The notes under the pieces were generated by a model. It was not told the DNA's origin. It was given only the letters and a program-made list of their open reading frames with translations, and did not search any database. Made by a program: the position numbers and the translations under genes. Of a stretch of 16,281 nucleotides of DNA, positions 14,556 to 16,281 are shown in pieces. This DNA is from Oscillospiraceae bacterium (GTDB taxonomy: Bacteria > Bacillota > Clostridia > UMGS1883). The stretch spans positions 1-16,281 of the forward strand of contig JAFLUQ010000039.1 in the NCBI GenBank assembly GCA_022508735.1. Reading direction: 5' to 3'. Each line of letters begins with the position of its first letter. Within the stretch, counting starts at the first letter, position 1.

Positions 14556-14748
14556 GCTGTGTCCTCCTTGTATTTGTGTTTCTGGCACTTTCAGAAATAT
14601 ATACACCCGAGATTTAGTTGTGTTACAAAAAAAACAGAATAACACTAAGTAAGAATATGAGGGAACGGATGATCTATGCTTATCCTGTATTCAATCGGTC
14701 AAACTATAATTTACTTACATGACTTGGCGCTATTGTGCTCCATTCCCC

Positions 14749-14777
14749 TTGACAATTTTAGCCGTATATAATATAAT
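14749..14777 (+). promoter_or_regulatory. perfect-consensus sigma-A promoter upstream of rimM (P1)
   Basis: TTGACA (14749-14754), a 17-bp spacer and TATAAT (14772-14777): both hexamers match consensus exactly. It gives a leader of about 138 nt before rimM. Confidence 0.9.
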
Positions 14778-14818
14778 AACCCTATAAACAGAAGGTTTAT
14801 ACAGCCGTTATACAGCGG

Positions 14819-14846
14819 TTGAATTTTAAGTAAGCATGGGTATAAT
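14819..14846 (+). promoter_or_regulatory. second sigma-A promoter upstream of rimM (P2)
   Basis: TTGAAT (14819-14824), a 16-bp spacer and TATAAT (14841-14846). A further TATAAT at 14888-14893, with only a weak TTCGTA in the -35 place, may be a third site. Confidence 0.65.
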
Positions 14847-14922
14847 TACTCAACAAATCTAAGATTCGTACAGCCGCAGTGGCAAATTATAATGTGATGC
14901 GGTAGACAAAGGAGAAAGGTTT

Positions 14923-15423
14923 ATGGCTTTGATCTATGTAATAAAAATTGTAAATACACACGGCACAAGGGGAGAGGTAAAGGCCCTGCACTACACTGAC
15001 GGTGAGGATTTTTTCGGCGCGGTGGACACGCTCTACAGCGCCGACGGATCCCGTGCCTACAAAATAGATGGCTGGAAGTTCCACAAGGGCGCTGTGCTTA
15101 TAAAGCTACGGGGGATAGACGACATGACTGCCGCCGAGCTTCTAAAGGGCGAGGAGCTTTACGCAAGGGAGGAGGACCTGCCTCCGCTCCCGGAGGGAAG
15201 GTACTACTTTTTCCAGCTCACTGGCCTTAAAGCGGTGCTCCCCGACGGTTCTGTTCTCGGCACTGTGACCGACGTGAGCGACGGCGCAGGCGGCGAGATG
15301 CTCACGATCACCCGTGAGGACGGCAAAAAGTGCCTCATACCCAAGTGCGACGCTTTTGTGAAGGAAGTGTCGCTTGAGCGCGATGAAATTTATATCACGC
15401 CCATTGAGGGACTTATTGATTGA
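14923..15423 (+). CDS. rimM: ribosome maturation factor RimM
   Basis: A 166-residue cytoplasmic factor that binds ribosomal protein S19 and aids maturation of the 30S head. The N-terminal RimM domain carries the conserved IVNTHGTRGEVKA (about residues 6-18, the G-x-R-G-E-V-K motif) and the linker region LFxxEELYAREEDLPPL precedes the C-terminal PRC-barrel (about 90-166; GRYYFFQLTGL... G-x-V-x-D-V ... LIPKCDAFVKEV). Its length is normal. The start ATG has GGAG (14911-14914) 8 nt upstream. trmD follows 19 bp later. No rpsP is found upstream, where it sits in many Bacillota. Confidence 0.94.
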   Translation: MALIYVIKIVNTHGTRGEVKALHYTDGEDFFGAVDTLYSADGSRAYKIDGWKFHKGAVLIKLRGIDDMTAAELLKGEELYAREEDLPPLPEGRYYFFQLTGLKAVLPDGSVLGTVTDVSDGAGGEMLTITREDGKKCLIPKCDAFVKEVSLERDEIYITPIEGLID

Positions 15424-15442
15424 TATGTAAGGAGGGAGCCGA

Positions 15443-16186
15443 ATGGCTCTTAAGTTTAGTGTGCTCACCCTGTTTCCCGAAATGTTTGATATGCTGAAGA
15501 CCTCCATAATCGGCAGAGCGGTGGAAAAGGGCCTTATAGACGTGAGCTGCGTGAACATACGCGACTTCACTAAGAATAAGCACCGCCGGGTGGACGACTA
15601 TCCCTACGGCGCGGGCGGCGGCATGGTGATGCAGGCCCAGCCCATCTATGACGCCTACAGGAGCGTGGCCGGAGACGACCGGCCGCTGGTGATATATATG
15701 TCTCCCCAGGGAAAGGTGCTGAATCAGAAGCTGGCCCGCGATCTGAGCCGGGAGGAGCATATAATCCTGCTCTGCGGCCACTACGAGGGCGTGGACGAGC
15801 GCGTCCTTGAGGAGATAGTTGACATGGAGGTCTCAATAGGTGATTACGTGCTCACCGGGGGAGAGCTGCCCGCTATGGTGCTCATTGACTGCGTGAGCCG
15901 TATGCGTGAGGGCGTGCTGGATAGTAAAGAGACCTTTGAGACCGAGAGCCACTATGACGGCCTCTTGGAATATCCTCAGTATACCCGCCCGCCGGAGTTC
16001 ATGGGCCGCACTGTGCCCGAGGTGCTGCTGGGCGGGAATCACAAGGATATCGAGAGCTGGCGGCGCGAGAAAAAGCTTGAGCGAACACGTAAAAAGCGGC
16101 CCGACCTGTTAAAAAAGGCCCTGCTCACAAAAGCGGACAAGGAGTACCTTGAAAATTTTTTTGATAAAATTGAAAAAAAGCCTTGA
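15443..16186 (+). CDS. trmD: tRNA (guanine-N1)-methyltransferase TrmD
   Basis: Methylates G37 next to the anticodon in tRNAs reading CNN/CCN/GGN-type codons with S-adenosylmethionine, preventing +1 frameshifts. The 247 residues include the trefoil-knot SAM site: YMSPQGKVLNQ, LLCGHYEGVDERVLE, and SIGDYVLTGGELPAM in order, with the GAGGGMVMQAQP loop earlier. The C-terminal TRPPEFMGRTVPEVLLGGNHKDIESWR segment is conserved and ends in a basic tail. The start ATG has GGAGGG with about 6-nt spacing. The stop codon overlaps the -35 of the following tRNA promoter. Confidence 0.97.
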   Translation: MALKFSVLTLFPEMFDMLKTSIIGRAVEKGLIDVSCVNIRDFTKNKHRRVDDYPYGAGGGMVMQAQPIYDAYRSVAGDDRPLVIYMSPQGKVLNQKLARDLSREEHIILLCGHYEGVDERVLEEIVDMEVSIGDYVLTGGELPAMVLIDCVSRMREGVLDSKETFETESHYDGLLEYPQYTRPPEFMGRTVPEVLLGGNHKDIESWRREKKLERTRKKRPDLLKKALLTKADKEYLENFFDKIEKKP

Positions 16187-16211
16187 CAAATCTATTTGGT
16201 TGTGGTATTAT
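16183..16211 (+). promoter_or_regulatory. strong promoter of the tRNA-Gly gene
   Basis: TTGACA (16183-16188) lies within the last codons and stop of trmD; a 17-bp spacer is followed by TATTAT (16206-16211). Transcription would start about 10 nt before the tRNA. Confidence 0.88.
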
Positions 16212-16227
16212 ATATGAGCAATCAGGT

Positions 16228-16281
16228 GCGGGAGTGACTCAGTGGTAGAGTGTCACCTTGCCAAGGTGAAAGTCGCGAGTT
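16228..16281 (+). tRNA. tRNA-Gly (anticodon GCC), 3' part cut by window end
   Basis: Starts with GCGGGAG (acceptor strand), D arm with CTCAGTGGTAGAG, and anticodon arm TCACC / GGTGA around the loop TTGCCAA; the anticodon GCC is at 16260-16262. The variable and T-arm start (AGTCGCGAGTT) is seen and the acceptor 3' half lies beyond the window. Confidence 0.96.

Larger units (their letters stand above)
14556..14922. other. divergent intergenic region (367 bp) between the hydrolase and rimM
   Basis: It holds no gene I can support. It contains the hydrolase Shine-Dalgarno at its left end, tandem rightward promoters (next entries), a weak leftward promoter candidate (TTGTAA followed by TATATA with a 19-bp spacer, within 14590-14635), three copies of a TAAGTAAG-like word (near 14646, inverted near 14711, near 14828) and three TACAGCSG words (14800, 14811, 14869). 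Confidence 0.6.

Noticed and set aside
14556..14645. Upstream extension of the hydrolase reading frame by 30 residues
   Set aside because: It would precede the true signal peptide and lacks a Shine-Dalgarno, whereas ATG 14555 has an excellent AAGGAGGA.
1..16281. Mobile elements, CRISPR arrays, toxin-antitoxin or phage-defence genes
   Set aside because: I looked for transposase or integrase motifs, evenly spaced direct repeats and short toxin-like gene pairs and found none; the gene content is core metabolism, envelope and translation.

Overview
The window looks like chromosomal DNA from a spore-forming, low-to-moderate-GC Bacillota, most likely class Clostridia and perhaps Oscillospirales. 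The evidence is two small CotF-type spore-coat proteins, a DacF-like D,D-carboxypeptidase, the ftsEX neighbourhood, AGGAGG-type ribosome binding sites, consensus sigma-A promoters and a firmicute-style tRNA-Gly. The order-level placement is inference. I see no insertion sequence, phage gene, CRISPR array or rRNA. This is essentially a core-genome segment with a few less ordinary pieces.

Layout. (1) 1-590, minus: the 5' two thirds or less of pgk (phosphoglycerate kinase), cut by the window edge, with its own promoter. (2) 685-1171, minus: a two-gene CotF-like coat operon ending in a hairpin terminator. (3) 1296-11493, plus: a strong promoter followed by ten tightly spaced co-directional genes. 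These are a CdaR/PucR-type regulator, ftsE, ftsX, an M23 peptidoglycan hydrolase with coiled coils, a PDZ-S41 carboxy-terminal processing protease, a membrane-anchored D,D-carboxypeptidase-like protein, an unknown secreted or anchored protein, an unknown lipoprotein, an OmpR-type response regulator and its histidine kinase. A bidirectional terminator closes the run. (4) 11539-14555, minus: a DacF-like carboxypeptidase with a TTG start and, upstream of it, a secreted GH26-like glycoside hydrolase carrying copper-amine-oxidase-type stalk repeats. The hydrolase's terminator hairpin contains the dacF Shine-Dalgarno. (5) 14749-16281, plus: tandem sigma-A promoters, rimM, trmD, and a tRNA-Gly(GCC) cut by the window end with its own promoter.

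How the genes work together. FtsEX is known to transduce ATP hydrolysis into activation of extracellular murein hydrolases. The adjacent M23 enzyme has a complete metal and catalytic set and is the obvious partner. The S41 protease and the carboxypeptidase act in the same extracytoplasmic space. The two-component system at the end of the same run could sense envelope state, with the two unknown exported proteins as possible accessory sensors or outputs. rimM and trmD are the translation module (16S maturation and m1G37 tRNA methylation). The points most worth a second look are the altered SxN/KTG boxes in the first carboxypeptidase, the unknown exported pair coupled to the two-component system, the charged repeat insert in the kinase sensor domain, the terminator/ribosome-binding-site overlap at dacF, and the GH26-like stalked hydrolase.
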